Assembly (NCBI RefSeq): GCF_040362765.1
Contig: NZ_BAABWK010000001.1
Coordinates: 434,001-498,000, forward strand
Length of the DNA: 64,000 nucleotides
DNA from: Pyruvatibacter sp. HU-CL02332
GTDB taxonomy: Bacteria > Pseudomonadota > Alphaproteobacteria > CGMCC-115125
Direction: 5' to 3'
The notes under the pieces were generated by a model. The model ran no database searches. It saw only the letters and a list, made by a program, of their open reading frames with translations, and was not told where the DNA came from. How positions within the stretch are numbered: the first letter of the stretch is position 1; each line of letters begins with the position of its first letter. The position numbers were made by a program, and so were the translations under genes. This document shows positions 37,990 through 47,701 of this stretch, one piece after another.

Positions 37990-38345
37990 ACTGAGTGTTT
38001 CCAGGTAATCGCGCTGCCCTGATAAGCCGGTGACAGCTGAACTGTCACATGGGTGACAAAGACGTCGTTTTGCACATGCGCACAAGGTGCGTATATGGCG
38101 GAATTCTGCGATTCCTTCAGTTGAGGAAACAACAGTGGGTAGCTGCTGAACACTGAGATTGTGCCCATAATTTCAACAACTTAGACGCAAGACGAATTTT
38201 GGGCAGGCATGGCAAAATTCCGCGCTCTATAGGCCAATGGTGAATCGAGCCACAGGGTTTCCAACAGACTTATCCACAGGTGATGAAAATAGATTCGTCA
38301 CGGTTCAATCTTCTATTTCAGCCCCGCGGGTGCATATTCATACCC
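37990..38345. other. Intergenic region before uvrC
   Basis: 356 bases without a gene. A 7-bp hairpin, GTGACAG (38030-38036) with CTGTCAC (38042-38048), lies 41 bases past folB and may end its transcript, although no T-run follows. A single perfect DnaA-box consensus TTATCCACA is at 38270-38278. The stretch is more AT-rich than its surroundings and presumably contains the uvrC promoter. Confidence 0.5.
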
Positions 38346-40289
38346 ATGAGCGACACACCTCAAACAGCGTCAGAAAAAGAGACCCAAAAGGGCGAAGAGG
38401 CTGAAGCAGCACCGCTGGTCGGCGCGGACCTGATTGCCGACTACGTCACCCGATTGCCCAATGCCCCGGGCGTCTATCGCATGTTCGGCGCTGATGGGGA
38501 TGTGCTCTATGTGGGCAAGGCCCGTAGCCTCAAAAAGCGGGTGACCAGCTATACCCGCCTTATCGGCCACACCAACCGCATCGCCCGGATGATCACTGCC
38601 ACCACCGCCATGGAATTCGTGGTGACGGAAAGTGAAACCGAAGCGCTGCTGCTGGAAGCCAATCTCATCAAGCAGCTGCGCCCGCGCTACAACGTGCAGC
38701 TGCGCGACGACAAATCATTTCCCTACATTCTCATTGCCCGCGACCATGACGTGCCGCAAATCCTCAAGCATCGCGGCGCACGCAGTCGCAAGGGTGACTA
38801 CTTCGGGCCCTTCGCGTCCGCAGGTGCTGTGAACCGCACACTGAACGCCTTGCAAAAGGCGTTTCTTCTGCGGTCCTGCTCGGACACTGTCTATGAAGCC
38901 CGCTCCCGGCCCTGCCTGCTCTATCAAATCAAACGCTGCTCAGCCCCCTGCACCGGAGAGATCAGCGGCGAGGACTATGCGGCGCTCGTAGGAGAGGCGG
39001 ACTCATTCCTCACCGGCAAGAGCAAGAAAATCCGTGAGCGGATGGCACAGCACATGGAGCAAGCCTCCAGTGAACTGGATTTCGAGAAGGCCGCCATCTA
39101 TCGCGACCGGCTTCGCGCCCTGAGCCACATTCAATCCCGCCAGGGCATCAACCCGCAAACGGTTGAAGAGGCCGACGTGTTTGCGATCCACGCCGAAGGC
39201 GGTCAGGCATGTGTGCAAGTCTTCTTCTTCCGCGCGGGGCAGAACTGGGGCAATCGCGCCTACTTCCCCAAGCATGACAAGGACATGGAAGCCGCTGAAA
39301 TCCTCGATGGATTCCTGGCTCAGTTCTATGAAGAGCGCCCCGCACCACGCCTGGTGCTGCTGAATGCTGACGTGGAAAACGCGGATCTGCTGGCCGATGC
39401 GCTGACTATCAAGCGCGGTCGCAAGGTTGCCGTCGGGAGACCGCAGCGCGGCGAGAAGCGTGAGCTCGTGCAATATGCCTTCGACAATGCCCGCGAGGCC
39501 CTTGGCCGCCGCATGGCGGAGTCCTCGACCCAGACCAAGCTTCACGCGGGTCTGGCCGAAGCATTTGCCATGGACGCGCCGCCAGAACGCATCGAGGTCT
39601 ACGACAACAGTCATATCTCCGGCACCAACGCAGTCGGCGGCATGGTCGTCGCAGGCCCTGAGGGCTTTCGCAAAAATCAGTACCGCAAGTTCAACATCAA
39701 GGACCCTGACACCGAGCCAGGCGATGACTACGCCATGATGCGCGAAGTCCTGACCCGCCGGTTTGCCCGGCTGGTCAAGGATCAGGCCGCCATCGACAAC
39801 GCCGAAGATGGTGAAACCACCGAACCACCGCCCGACTGGCCAGACCTGGTGTTGATCGACGGTGGCGCCGGACAGCTCTCAATCGTGCAGTCTGTTTTTG
39901 ATGATCTGGGGATCGACCGTGTGACCCTGGTCGGCATTGCCAAGGGCCCGGACAGGGACGCCGGGCGCGAACGGTTCTTCATGACTGGCAAGCAGCCCTT
40001 CATGATGGAACCCAAGAGCCCCGTGCTCTATTACCTCCAGCGCCTGCGGGACGAAGCCCATCGCTTCGCAATCGGCACTCATCGCGCCCGCCGCAAGAAA
40101 GCCATCGGCAAATCGATGCTGGACGGCATCGCGTCCATTGGCCCCAAGCGCAAACGTGCCCTGCTCAACCATTTCGGCTCTGCCAGAGCTGTCGCAGCCG
40201 CCGGATTGGCTGACCTTGAGTCTGTTGAAGGCATATCGACCACCGTCGCGCGCTCGATCTATGACCACTTCCATGAAGGGGCCAAATAG
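38346..40289 (+). CDS. uvrC: UvrABC excinuclease subunit C
   Basis: Makes both incisions around damaged DNA in nucleotide excision repair, recruited by UvrB. 647 residues from the ATG at 38346; an in-frame GTG at 38280 is possible but adds residues without family support. The N-terminal GIY-YIG nuclease reads [20 protein letters not shown]. The Cys motif [20 protein letters not shown] follows, then the UVR motif [20 protein letters not shown]. The RNase H-like nuclease includes [20 protein letters not shown] and [12 protein letters not shown], and tandem helix-hairpin-helix motifs end the protein ([20 protein letters not shown]). The full domain set is intact. uvrB lies 8 kb upstream. Confidence 0.97.
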   Translation: MSDTPQTASEKETQKGEEAEAAPLVGADLIADYVTRLPNAPGVYRMFGADGDVLYVGKARSLKKRVTSYTRLIGHTNRIARMITATTAMEFVVTESETEALLLEANLIKQLRPRYNVQLRDDKSFPYILIARDHDVPQILKHRGARSRKGDYFGPFASAGAVNRTLNALQKAFLLRSCSDTVYEARSRPCLLYQIKRCSAPCTGEISGEDYAALVGEADSFLTGKSKKIRERMAQHMEQASSELDFEKAAIYRDRLRALSHIQSRQGINPQTVEEADVFAIHAEGGQACVQVFFFRAGQNWGNRAYFPKHDKDMEAAEILDGFLAQFYEERPAPRLVLLNADVENADLLADALTIKRGRKVAVGRPQRGEKRELVQYAFDNAREALGRRMAESSTQTKLHAGLAEAFAMDAPPERIEVYDNSHISGTNAVGGMVVAGPEGFRKNQYRKFNIKDPDTEPGDDYAMMREVLTRRFARLVKDQAAIDNAEDGETTEPPPDWPDLVLIDGGAGQLSIVQSVFDDLGIDRVTLVGIAKGPDRDAGRERFFMTGKQPFMMEPKSPVLYYLQRLRDEAHRFAIGTHRARRKKAIGKSMLDGIASIGPKRKRALLNHFGSARAVAAAGLADLESVEGISTTVARSIYDHFHEGAK

Positions 40290-40394
40290 CGGCTCTCAGC
40301 GTCGCACATACTTTGTAAACCGATGTGCAAATTTGTGATGCTGTGTTGTGCACACCCCCTCCCCGCCGCCGCATGCCTCGTATATGATCCCGCC

Positions 40395-41012
40395 ATGTCG
40401 AGTGACCCCACCACACCTTCACGCGTCGACTCTGTCGCCTGGACACTGCCAAACATCCTCACCTATGCGCGGATTGCGCTGGTGCCGGTGCTTGTTGCCA
40501 CGTTCTTCATCTCCGGTGAGATGGGCCGATGGATCGCAGTCTGCATCTTCATTGCCGCGAGTGTGACGGACTATATCGACGGCTACATCGCCCGCGCCTG
40601 GCAGCAGCAATCGAGCCTCGGCACCATGCTGGACCCGATCGCCGACAAGCTTCTGGTGTCCGCTGCACTGTTGTTGCTGGCAGCCAACGAAACCATTGCC
40701 GGCATCAGCCTGTTTGCTGCCGTCATTATTTTGTCGCGCGAGATTCTCGTCTCCGGCCTGCGGGAGTTTCTGGCAACGGTTCAGGTGAGCGTGCCGGTTA
40801 CACAACTGGCCAAGTGGAAGACCGCCATTCAGATGACAGCTGTGACGTTCCTGCTGTGCGGTCCTGAAGGCCGGGAGCTGTTCTGGTTCAGCTCGGAACT
40901 GGGCATTGTCCTCTTGTGGCTTGCAGCCATGCTGACGCTCTATACGGGCTATGACTATTTCCGGGCCGGCATGCATCACGTGATTGCAGCCGATGACAAG
41001 GATGACACCTAG
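40395..41012 (+). CDS. pgsA: CDP-diacylglycerol--glycerol-3-phosphate 3-phosphatidyltransferase
   Basis: First committed step of phosphatidylglycerol synthesis in the inner membrane. 205 residues from the ATG at 40395. Begins LPNILTYARIALVPVLVATF; the CDP-alcohol phosphotransferase signature DYIDGYIARAWQQQSSLG followed by TMLDPIADK gives all Asp residues of D-x2-DG-x2-AR-x8-G-x3-D-x3-D. About six hydrophobic helices. It directly abuts moaD (stop at 41012, start at 41013), giving a pgsA-moaD-moaE operon; uvrC precedes by 105 bases, the same gene order as in many alphaproteobacteria. Confidence 0.95.
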   Translation: MSSDPTTPSRVDSVAWTLPNILTYARIALVPVLVATFFISGEMGRWIAVCIFIAASVTDYIDGYIARAWQQQSSLGTMLDPIADKLLVSAALLLLAANETIAGISLFAAVIILSREILVSGLREFLATVQVSVPVTQLAKWKTAIQMTAVTFLLCGPEGRELFWFSSELGIVLLWLAAMLTLYTGYDYFRAGMHHVIAADDKDDT

Positions 41013-41273
41013 ATGAGTGCAGAAGTCACAGTCCTGTACTTCGCACGTCTGCGCGAAGCTGTCGGCACCCCGGAAGAGCACATTGCGCTGCCCGATGGTG
41101 TGACCACCGCCGGTCATCTGCTGGCGCACCTTGCTGCCAACGACGACCAGAAGCACGCAGCCTTTGACGGTCTGGACATCAAGATTGCCGTCAATCAGGA
41201 ACAGGCAACACCCGACACGCCCATCAAGGGTGGCGACGAAGTGGCCCTGTTCCCCCCTGTAACCGGCGGCTGA
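41013..41273 (+). CDS. moaD: Molybdopterin synthase small (sulfur carrier) subunit
   Basis: 86-residue ubiquitin-like sulfur carrier for molybdenum cofactor synthesis. The C-terminal GDEVALFPPVTGG ends in the Gly-Gly that is adenylated and thiocarboxylated by MoeB. The N-terminal VTVLYFARLREAVGTPEEHI is typical. It lies directly after pgsA and four bases before its partner moaE; together they form the MoaD2-MoaE2 synthase. MsrP at 1.4 kb is one user of the cofactor. Confidence 0.95.
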   Translation: MSAEVTVLYFARLREAVGTPEEHIALPDGVTTAGHLLAHLAANDDQKHAAFDGLDIKIAVNQEQATPDTPIKGGDEVALFPPVTGG

Positions 41274-41277
41274 CATC

Positions 41278-41730
41278 ATGCCGGTGCGCATTCAATCCCA
41301 CGCCTTTGATGCCGGTGCCGAACTCATGGCATTGACCAACGGACGGCCAGATATCGGGGCCAGCGTCACATTCGTAGGGCAGGTCCGCGAACTCACCGGC
41401 GGCAAGTCACTGCATACCATGACGCTTGAGCACTACCCGGCCATGGCTCAGGCAGAACTTGAACGCATCGAGGCGGAAGCCAGGGTGCGCTTTGAGGTGC
41501 AGGACATCGAAGTCATTCATCGCTTCGGTGATCTGTCGCCCGGCGACCCGATTGTGCTGGTGATTGCAACGTCTGCATCGCGGCAACCAGCATTCGACGC
41601 TGCGAACTTCATCATGGATTTTTTGAAAACCAACGCGCCGTTCTGGAAGAAGGAACATGACGCGGAAGGCAGCCACTGGGTGGATGCGAAATCAAGCGAT
41701 GACGCAGCCACCCAGCGCTGGCAAAAATAG
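41278..41730 (+). CDS. moaE: Molybdopterin synthase catalytic subunit
   Basis: Transfers sulfur from MoaD thiocarboxylate to precursor Z to make molybdopterin. 150 residues. Landmarks are GASVTFVGQVRE near residue 30, MTLEHYPAMAQAELERI near 55, IEVIHRFGDLSPGDPIVLV near 80 and the catalytic LKTNAPFWKKEH near 122 with the conserved lysines. Converges on ilvE with 7 bases between the genes. Confidence 0.95.
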   Translation: MPVRIQSHAFDAGAELMALTNGRPDIGASVTFVGQVRELTGGKSLHTMTLEHYPAMAQAELERIEAEARVRFEVQDIEVIHRFGDLSPGDPIVLVIATSASRQPAFDAANFIMDFLKTNAPFWKKEHDAEGSHWVDAKSSDDAATQRWQK

Positions 41731-41737
41731 AAAAACT

Positions 41738-42634
41738 CTACTCGGCAGCCGCGACCGCACCCGTGCGGTTCACCAAAGCCATATAGTCGTTCATCAGGTT
41801 CTCGGTGATCTCACCGGGCGTGAACCGGTACTCACCAATCTCCGAAACCGGCGTCACTTCAGCAGCTGTGCCCGTAATGAAGCACTGATTGAAGTCAGCC
41901 ATTTCTTCCGGCTTGATGTGACGTTCCACAATCTCAATGCCCCGCGCCTTCGCCAGATCAATGACCGTGCGGCGGGTGATGCCGTCCAGGAAACAGTCCG
42001 GCGTCGGCGTGTGCAGCTTGCCGTCTTTTTCAAAGAAGACATTGGCACCCGTCGCTTCAGCCACATAGCCGCGATAGTCCAGCATCATGGCGTCCGAGTA
42101 GCCTTTGTCTTCGGCGGCATGCTTGGAGATCGTGCAGATCATGTAGAGACCTGCAGCCTTGCTCTTGCATGGTGCCGTTTCGGGCGCTGGACGGCGATAC
42201 TCAGCCATATCCAGTCGAATGCCCTTGAGGCGTTCTGCGGGGTCAAAGTATGAGGGCCATTCCCAAACCGCGACCGCCAGATTGATTTTCGTTTCCTGAG
42301 CAGAGACGCCCATCATCTCGCTGCCACGCCACGCAACCGGGCGCACATAGCCGTCGGTGAAACCCTGTGCCGCAACGGCTTCCTTGCAGGCAGCATCAAT
42401 CTCATCGGCCGTATAAGGAATTTCAAAACCGAGGATGCGCGCAGACTCGATCAGCCGGTCCGTGTGTTCGCGCAGCTTGAAAATCTCACCGGAGTACACC
42501 CGCTCCCCTTCAAACACGCAGCTGGCGTAGTGCAGCGCATGGCTAAGGATATGGATGTTCGCGTCACGCCAGGGGCGCAGGCTGCCATTCATCCAGATCG
42601 ACCCGTCCCGGTCGTCAAACGGTATTGAGGCCAT
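41738..42634 (-). CDS. ilvE: Branched-chain amino acid aminotransferase
   Basis: PLP fold-type IV transaminase for valine, leucine and isoleucine. 298 residues from the ATG at 42634 (GGGAG nine bases upstream; a GTG nine bases earlier is less well placed). Contains IWMNGSLRPWRDANIHILSH, YVRPVAWRGSEMMGVS, the PLP-lysine region CKSKAAGLYMICTISKHAAE, YSDAMMLDYRGYVAEATGAN and the FITGTAAEVTPVSEIGEYRF terminus. Shares a divergent promoter region (256 bases) with the MarR gene, an arrangement often kept in alphaproteobacteria. Confidence 0.94.
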   Translation of the reverse strand: MASIPFDDRDGSIWMNGSLRPWRDANIHILSHALHYASCVFEGERVYSGEIFKLREHTDRLIESARILGFEIPYTADEIDAACKEAVAAQGFTDGYVRPVAWRGSEMMGVSAQETKINLAVAVWEWPSYFDPAERLKGIRLDMAEYRRPAPETAPCKSKAAGLYMICTISKHAAEDKGYSDAMMLDYRGYVAEATGANVFFEKDGKLHTPTPDCFLDGITRRTVIDLAKARGIEIVERHIKPEEMADFNQCFITGTAAEVTPVSEIGEYRFTPGEITENLMNDYMALVNRTGAVAAAE

Positions 42635-42890
42635 GATGGCCACTCCCTCAAATAGCTGTCCGTCTTTGGTGAGAGGCTCCGCCGCAATAAGGGCGGAGTA
42701 TCGCGTTACAAAGCGCGGGCAATTGTGAGCACCCTACGGGCGCAATCTGTTTTAGACAGGCGTATCGTGACCGCTGGAAGCCTGAATTTCACCCGATTCG
42801 AGGGAGAAATCCCGGCATTTGGAACCGATCACGACTTATCCTGTCGTTTATGTGGCATCATGAGTAACAATCTAACCAATATAAGTCAAC

Positions 42891-43436
42891 ATGGCTGACA
42901 TAAATTCTTTTGACGATGCTCCACAGGCAAGTGGCGAGGACGCGCAGGCGGAAGCACGTCTGATCGAGGCTATGGAGCTTTTGTTCTTTGCCTATCGCGA
43001 CTTTGTCGGCGATCCAGACACCATTCTGGAAGGTCAGGGCTTTGGCCGTGCCCATCACCGGGTGCTCCATTTTGTCGGGCGCAACCCTGGCATCACCGTG
43101 CAGAGCCTGCTTGCGATCCTGCAGATCACCAAGCAGAGCCTCGCCCGCGTCCTGCGCCAGCTCGTGGAAGCCGACCAGATCGAACAGCGCACCGGCGCCC
43201 AGGACCGCCGTGAGCGGCATCTGCACCTGACCGACAAGGGCACAGCCCTGTGGCACAAGCTGCAGGCACCCCAACGCACACGGCTTGAAAAAGCATTTGC
43301 GACCGTCGGCCCGGAAGGCGAAGCTGCTTGGCGCACCGTAATGGCCGCCATGCTGGACCGTGCCAGCCGAAACGAACTTCATCCGGGCACAGACCATATT
43401 CCAAGCGCCAAGCCAGAGGTGACACGGGATGACTGA
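42891..43436 (+). CDS. MarR family regulator, PetP-like
   Basis: 181 residues with a MarR winged helix at about residues 50-140: GFGRAHHRVLHFVGRNPGIT, the recognition helix ITKQSLARVLRQLVEADQIE and wing GAQDRRERHLHLTDKG. Its end overlaps the response regulator start by eight bases. In Rhodobacter capsulatus the homologous pair petP-petR, of the same order and types, is needed for cytochrome bc1 expression; assignment here rests on order and similarity and is an inference. Divergent from ilvE. Confidence 0.88.
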   Translation: MADINSFDDAPQASGEDAQAEARLIEAMELLFFAYRDFVGDPDTILEGQGFGRAHHRVLHFVGRNPGITVQSLLAILQITKQSLARVLRQLVEADQIEQRTGAQDRRERHLHLTDKGTALWHKLQAPQRTRLEKAFATVGPEGEAAWRTVMAAMLDRASRNELHPGTDHIPSAKPEVTRDD

Positions 43437-44148
43437 AGTCACCGCTCCCATCCGGCGCGGCTCAGCACCTGCTGACGACGCGCCCCACCTGTTGATTGTC
43501 GACGATGACCGCCGCATTCGAGAGCTGCTGCAAAAGTACCTGAGCGACAATGGCTTTCGCGTCACGGCAGCAGAACACGCCGCCCATGCGCGCGAACGTC
43601 TCAACGGCCTCGCCTTTGATCTCATCATCCTCGATGTGATGATGCCCGGTGAAAGCGGCATCACATTCGCCAAGTCCCTGCGCACCACATCAGACGTACC
43701 GGTATTGATGCTCACCGCACGCACCGAAGCAGAAGATCGCATCGAGGGTCTTGAAGCCGGAGCGGACGACTATCTGCCAAAGCCCTTTGAGCCGCGCGAA
43801 CTTCTCCTGCGCGTCAAGACGATCCTGCGGCGGACGAACACACGCCCCCAACCGCAAAAGGATGTGACCTTCGGCGGCTTCACGTTCGACATTGAGCGGG
43901 GCCTCCTCTCCAAGGAGGACAAGCCTGTGCGCCTCACAACGCGTGAAATCGAGCTGATGAAGCTCTTCACCCGCGCCGCCGGCCGCGCCCTCCCCCGCGA
44001 AGAACTGACAGGAGGTGACGCTGGCATCTCCGACCGCGCCGTCGATGTGCAGATCAACAGATTGCGCCGCAAAATCGAGCCAGACCCAAAGGAACCGCGC
44101 TATCTGCGGACCATCCGCGGGGCCGGATACATGTTTATCCCCGATTGA
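43429..44148 (+). CDS. OmpR-family response regulator, PetR-like
   Basis: 239 residues. The receiver domain, about residues 20-135, carries the acidic pocket IVDDDRRIRELLQKYL, the phosphorylated Asp in LIILDVMMPGESG near residue 69, the switch Thr in VLMLTARTEAED and the Lys in DDYLPKPFEPREL. The C-terminal winged-helix DNA-binding domain has VRLTTREIELMKLFTRAAGR and ISDRAVDVQINRLRRKIEPD. The kinase gene follows after 55 bases. It closely resembles PetR of the bc1-controlling PetPR pair, and cytochrome bc1 genes lie at the right edge of this window. Confidence 0.92.
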   Translation: MTEVTAPIRRGSAPADDAPHLLIVDDDRRIRELLQKYLSDNGFRVTAAEHAAHARERLNGLAFDLIILDVMMPGESGITFAKSLRTTSDVPVLMLTARTEAEDRIEGLEAGADDYLPKPFEPRELLLRVKTILRRTNTRPQPQKDVTFGGFTFDIERGLLSKEDKPVRLTTREIELMKLFTRAAGRALPREELTGGDAGISDRAVDVQINRLRRKIEPDPKEPRYLRTIRGAGYMFIPD

Positions 44149-44203
44149 GCCTCAATCCGTTAGACTTGGAGTACAGGCCGCATGCCTGTGCAGGAGTAGA
44201 GCC

Positions 44204-45589
44204 ATGGCTGACACCACAGTAACCCGCCCGACACCCCGCCCGCCTGCGAGACGGTTTCTCGCGGCCATCGACCCGTCCGTCCTCATCAAGGACCTGACGC
44301 CGCGCGGCCTGTTCGGACGCTCGCTCATTATCGTGATCGCGCCGATGCTGCTTTTGCAGATCGTGGCAACTTTCGTGTTTCTCGATCGTCACTGGGAAAA
44401 GGTGACGCGTGGCCTCGCCTATATGGCCGCCAACGACATGGCGCTCATCATGAGCCTCTATGATGACCTCACCGGCACCAGAGGATACGAAGCCTTTGCA
44501 GAGCGTATCGGCAGCACGGTGGAAGTGCAGGTCTTCATCTGGCCCGGCGAGCGCCTGCCGCCAAAAGTAGACCCTGGCCTCTTCCCGATGCTGCAGGAAA
44601 GCCTTGAAGCTGAAATGGCGCAGCGCTTTGACGAACCCATCTGGATCGACACCGTCACCTACGAAAAGTTTGTGGACGTTCGCATTCAAAAACCTGAAGG
44701 CGTCGTGCGCGCCCTGTTCCTGCGCAGCCGCGTCTCGGCCACCAATAGCCACATCTTCCTCTCCTGGATGGTCGCAGCCTCGATCATCCTGCTGCTGGTT
44801 GCAGTGCTGTTCCTTCGCGGACAGGTGCGGCCCATCCAGCGTCTTGCCCATGCGGCAGAAGCCTTTGGTCTTGGCCGTGACATGCCGGACTTCAAACCCA
44901 CCGGCGCAACCGAAGTTCGCCGCGCCGCGCAATCTTTGATTGTTATGCGCGACCGGCTTGCCCGACAGATTGAGCAGCGCACGTCGATGCTGGCGGGTGT
45001 CAGCCATGACCTGAAAACACCACTGACCCGGTTCAAGCTGCAGCTGGCCATGATGGGGGATGACCCGGAGATCAAGGAGCTGGAGCGCGATGTCACCGAG
45101 ATGCAGCGCTTGCTGGATGAGTATCTGGACTTCGCCCGTGGTCAGGGTGGCGAAAGTGCCAGATCGTTGGAGCTTGAAGAATTTCTGGAAGACATTCGCG
45201 TCAACGCTGCCCGCAAGGGCGGCAACGTAACCCTCGATATGGATGGGCCGCTGAATGTGCGTGCCCGCCCGGCGGCCCTCAAACGCTGCATTACAAATCT
45301 CGTCGAGAACGCGGCAGGCCATGCCGACCATGTGCGCCTGAGCGCAGTCCAACATGGGCACTCAGTCGAAATCTATGTGGATGATGACGGCCCCGGAATT
45401 CCGCCCGAGCAAATGGAAGATGCTTTCCGGCCGTTCCACCGTCTGGATGAGTCCCGCAACCAGAACCGGTCAGGCTCAGGTCTTGGCCTCGCCATTGCCC
45501 GTGACGTGGCGCGCGGACATGGGGGAGAAATTCTGTTGCTGGAAAGCCCGCTCGGCGGTCTCAGGGCACTTGTTCAACTGCCCGTCTAG
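44204..45589 (+). CDS. EnvZ-like sensor histidine kinase
   Basis: Inner membrane kinase for the adjacent response regulator. 461 residues from the ATG at 44204, with AGGAG upstream. Two membrane helices (about residues 42-62 and 186-206) flank a periplasmic sensor of about 125 residues. A HAMP linker follows, then the phosphorylated His in LAGVSHDLKTPLTRFKLQLA near residue 268, the N box CITNLVENAAGHA, G1 DDDGPGIPPEQM and G2 GSGLGLAIARDVARGHGG. The signal sensed is unknown. It converges on a TetR gene. Confidence 0.93.
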   Translation: MADTTVTRPTPRPPARRFLAAIDPSVLIKDLTPRGLFGRSLIIVIAPMLLLQIVATFVFLDRHWEKVTRGLAYMAANDMALIMSLYDDLTGTRGYEAFAERIGSTVEVQVFIWPGERLPPKVDPGLFPMLQESLEAEMAQRFDEPIWIDTVTYEKFVDVRIQKPEGVVRALFLRSRVSATNSHIFLSWMVAASIILLLVAVLFLRGQVRPIQRLAHAAEAFGLGRDMPDFKPTGATEVRRAAQSLIVMRDRLARQIEQRTSMLAGVSHDLKTPLTRFKLQLAMMGDDPEIKELERDVTEMQRLLDEYLDFARGQGGESARSLELEEFLEDIRVNAARKGGNVTLDMDGPLNVRARPAALKRCITNLVENAAGHADHVRLSAVQHGHSVEIYVDDDGPGIPPEQMEDAFRPFHRLDESRNQNRSGSGLGLAIARDVARGHGGEILLLESPLGGLRALVQLPV

Positions 45590-45601
45590 GCGTCCGGTCA
45601 C

Positions 45602-46285
45602 CTACTGACGCGACGCGAGCCCGGACAGGGCTTCAAATGAGCTGCGCATCAGGCCGGACACATTATCCACCATGCCCGAGGCCTGCTCCATCAGGCTTTC
45701 AGCCCGCCGCAAACGCCGGTCAAGATCAGCCATGGTCTTGGCCATGTCCTGGCTCTCTTCATTGAGCCAGACACGAAGATTGGCGGCATAGATCACGCCG
45801 ATGGCGCGCACCCGTATGGCACCACGCACCCCGCTGGTATCAATGTCTGCGGCTTCCAGCATCCACTGCACGCTTTCGAGCGCCGGCGACATGGCGCCAA
45901 CAAGCGCGCCGGGATCCGTCGGCAGATCACCGAGAATGGCTCGCAACGCCGGGCGATACGGCCAAAGCAGATCGTAGCGGCTCATCAAGACATCAAACAA
46001 ACGATCCCGTGCCGGCTCGTCGCTGACTTCATCCTCAACATCATTGAGAACCTTTGCGTCGATCTTCTGGGAAAAAGCACTCAGGATGGCGGTCTTCGAC
46101 GGCGTCACCTTGAGGGCTTCCGCAAGCGGAACACCTGCGGCTTCCGCAATCTCTGCCATGGACAGATCCCGCCAGCCTTTGGTTTCAGCCAGCGTCAGCG
46201 CGGCATCCACAAGACGTGCCTTAAGCTTGGCTTTCCCGGCCTTTTTCAGCTTTTTGCGCGGCTTTGTTTCACTATTGGCGTTCAT
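45602..46285 (-). CDS. TetR-like regulator
   Basis: 227 residues. A Lys-rich N-terminus precedes the helix-turn-helix, about residues 22-70: LVDAALTLAETKGWRDLSMA, EIAEAAGVPLAEALKVTPSK. The rest is helical and ligand-binding-like (LWPYRPALRAILGDL, RAIGVIYAANLRVWLNEE). The divergent helix-turn-helix and the overall shape also recall COQ9-type TetR-fold proteins, so a non-DNA-binding role is possible. It lies 73 bases after the proC gene on the same strand. Confidence 0.78.
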   Translation of the reverse strand: MNANSETKPRKKLKKAGKAKLKARLVDAALTLAETKGWRDLSMAEIAEAAGVPLAEALKVTPSKTAILSAFSQKIDAKVLNDVEDEVSDEPARDRLFDVLMSRYDLLWPYRPALRAILGDLPTDPGALVGAMSPALESVQWMLEAADIDTSGVRGAIRVRAIGVIYAANLRVWLNEESQDMAKTMADLDRRLRRAESLMEQASGMVDNVSGLMRSSFEALSGLASRQ

Positions 46286-46358
46286 GGGCCAAAGGATAGG
46301 CCAAGAAGGGTGACGCTTCCACTAACGCAGCAACGCTACGGCGAACGCGGGAAGAGCC

Positions 46359-47195
46359 CTAAAGCTCCCGTGCGCGGTCCCGTGCAGCGGTCAAAGCCTT
46401 GGCCATAAGGGGTTTGAGGCCATCATCCGCCATCAACACCGCCAGTGCTGCCGCCGTTGTGCCGCCGGGCGACGTGACGTTTTCACGCAACGTCGAGGCC
46501 GGTTCAGCAGCCTGATGCATCAACTCCCCCGCCCCGCTGACGGTGGCGCGGGCCAGGGCATCTGCCAGATCATCCGGCAATCCCAGTTCACGACCAGCTG
46601 CGGCCATGCATTCCGCCAGCCAGAATACATACGCCGGACCACTGCCGGATACGGCGGTTACCGCATCCATCAGATCTTCATCGTCCAGCCAGACGACATC
46701 GCCCACCGCCTTCAGAAGGGCCGTCGCAAGATCGCGCTGCTCGTTACTGACATCTGAACCTGCATAGGCCGCCGTGATGCCGCGTCCCACAGACGCAGGC
46801 GTATTGGGCATGGACCGCACGACGGGTGAATCGCCTAAGGCCTGAATGATATCCGCTACGCTTTTGCCCGCCGCAATTGATACGACCAAAGGCTTCGACG
46901 CCATCACGGGCGCAAGGGTCGTTGCTGCTGCATCAAGTATTTGCGGCTTCACCGCCAGCACCACAATGGCGACGTCATTCAGCTCGGACGCATCAGGATG
47001 AATTGAAAAGCCTTGCTCGGCAGCAAGCGCCAGCATGTCAGGGGCAGGCTGCGGATCAACAACCGCAATCTGAGCAGCCGCCGCGCCGGCATCAAGCCAA
47101 CCCCGCAACATGGCGCCGCCCATTTTGCCCGCGCCGGCCAGAACAAGAGTGCCGGGCAGAACCAGCTGTGAGGAAGACGCGGGCGTATGGGTCAT
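46359..47195 (-). CDS. proC: Pyrroline-5-carboxylate reductase
   Basis: Final step of proline synthesis. 278 residues. The NADPH-binding VLAGAGKMGGAMLRGWLDAG is at the N-terminus, followed by VVLAVKPQILDAAATTL, VVRSMPNTPASVGRGI near residue 120 and the signature VSGSGPAYVFWLAECM with LRENVTSPGGTTAAALAVL. It begins 5 bases after the YbjN gene stop, so the two are co-transcribed, a pairing seen in many alphaproteobacteria. Confidence 0.95.
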   Translation of the reverse strand: MTHTPASSSQLVLPGTLVLAGAGKMGGAMLRGWLDAGAAAAQIAVVDPQPAPDMLALAAEQGFSIHPDASELNDVAIVVLAVKPQILDAAATTLAPVMASKPLVVSIAAGKSVADIIQALGDSPVVRSMPNTPASVGRGITAAYAGSDVSNEQRDLATALLKAVGDVVWLDDEDLMDAVTAVSGSGPAYVFWLAECMAAAGRELGLPDDLADALARATVSGAGELMHQAAEPASTLRENVTSPGGTTAAALAVLMADDGLKPLMAKALTAARDRAREL

Positions 47196-47200
47196 AAGTG

Positions 47201-47701
47201 TCAGGCGGATCCTTGGGTCTCAAACATGCAGGCAGCCATTGCATCTTCCGCCGACTGGCCGGCCCACAGCACAAACTGGAATGCCGGGTAGTACCGCTCA
47301 CACGCTTCAATCGCCAGCGATAAAAGCATTTCGCATTGTTCAGGCGACGCATCGCCTGTACCCAGAAGCAGGCCGTGGCGGAACAAGACCACGCCTTCTT
47401 CCTTCCAGATATCGAAATGGCCAAGCCACATCTGCTCGTTGATACGCGCAAGAAGGCTGTGCACATCGTTGAGCTTGCCGCCTTTGATTTTGAGGTCGAA
47501 CGCGCACGCAAGGTGCAGCCCGTTCAGATCGTCACGCCAGGTAAAGGAGAGGTCGTAGTCACACCACGAGCCGGTGACAGTGAGGGACAGCTCGTCCTCA
47601 GCCGACCGGTCAAATGGCCAGTTCTGGCTTGTCGCGATGGACTCCAGAACATCAATCGGGTTTTCAAGAAGGGTGGCGGTATCAGCGGTGGTCAACGACA
47701 T
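47201..47701 (-). CDS. YbjN domain protein
   Basis: 166 residues, soluble. The pattern NPIDVLESIATSQNWPFDRS, DLSFTWRDDLNGLHLACAF, LLARINEQMWLGHFDIW and VVLFRHGLLLGTG matches the YbjN/T3SS-chaperone-like fold. It probably acts as a small chaperone or regulator, but no function is proven in alphaproteobacteria. GGAAGG precedes the start. Upstream operon partner of proC. Confidence 0.88.
   Translation of the reverse strand: MSLTTADTATLLENPIDVLESIATSQNWPFDRSAEDELSLTVTGSWCDYDLSFTWRDDLNGLHLACAFDLKIKGGKLNDVHSLLARINEQMWLGHFDIWKEEGVVLFRHGLLLGTGDASPEQCEMLLSLAIEACERYYPAFQFVLWAGQSAEDAMAACMFETQGSA

Noticed and set aside
38270-38278. Perfect DnaA box TTATCCACA upstream of uvrC as a sign of a replication origin
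   Set aside because: Only one box is seen, with no cluster, AT-rich unwinding region or dnaA/parAB/gidA neighbours.
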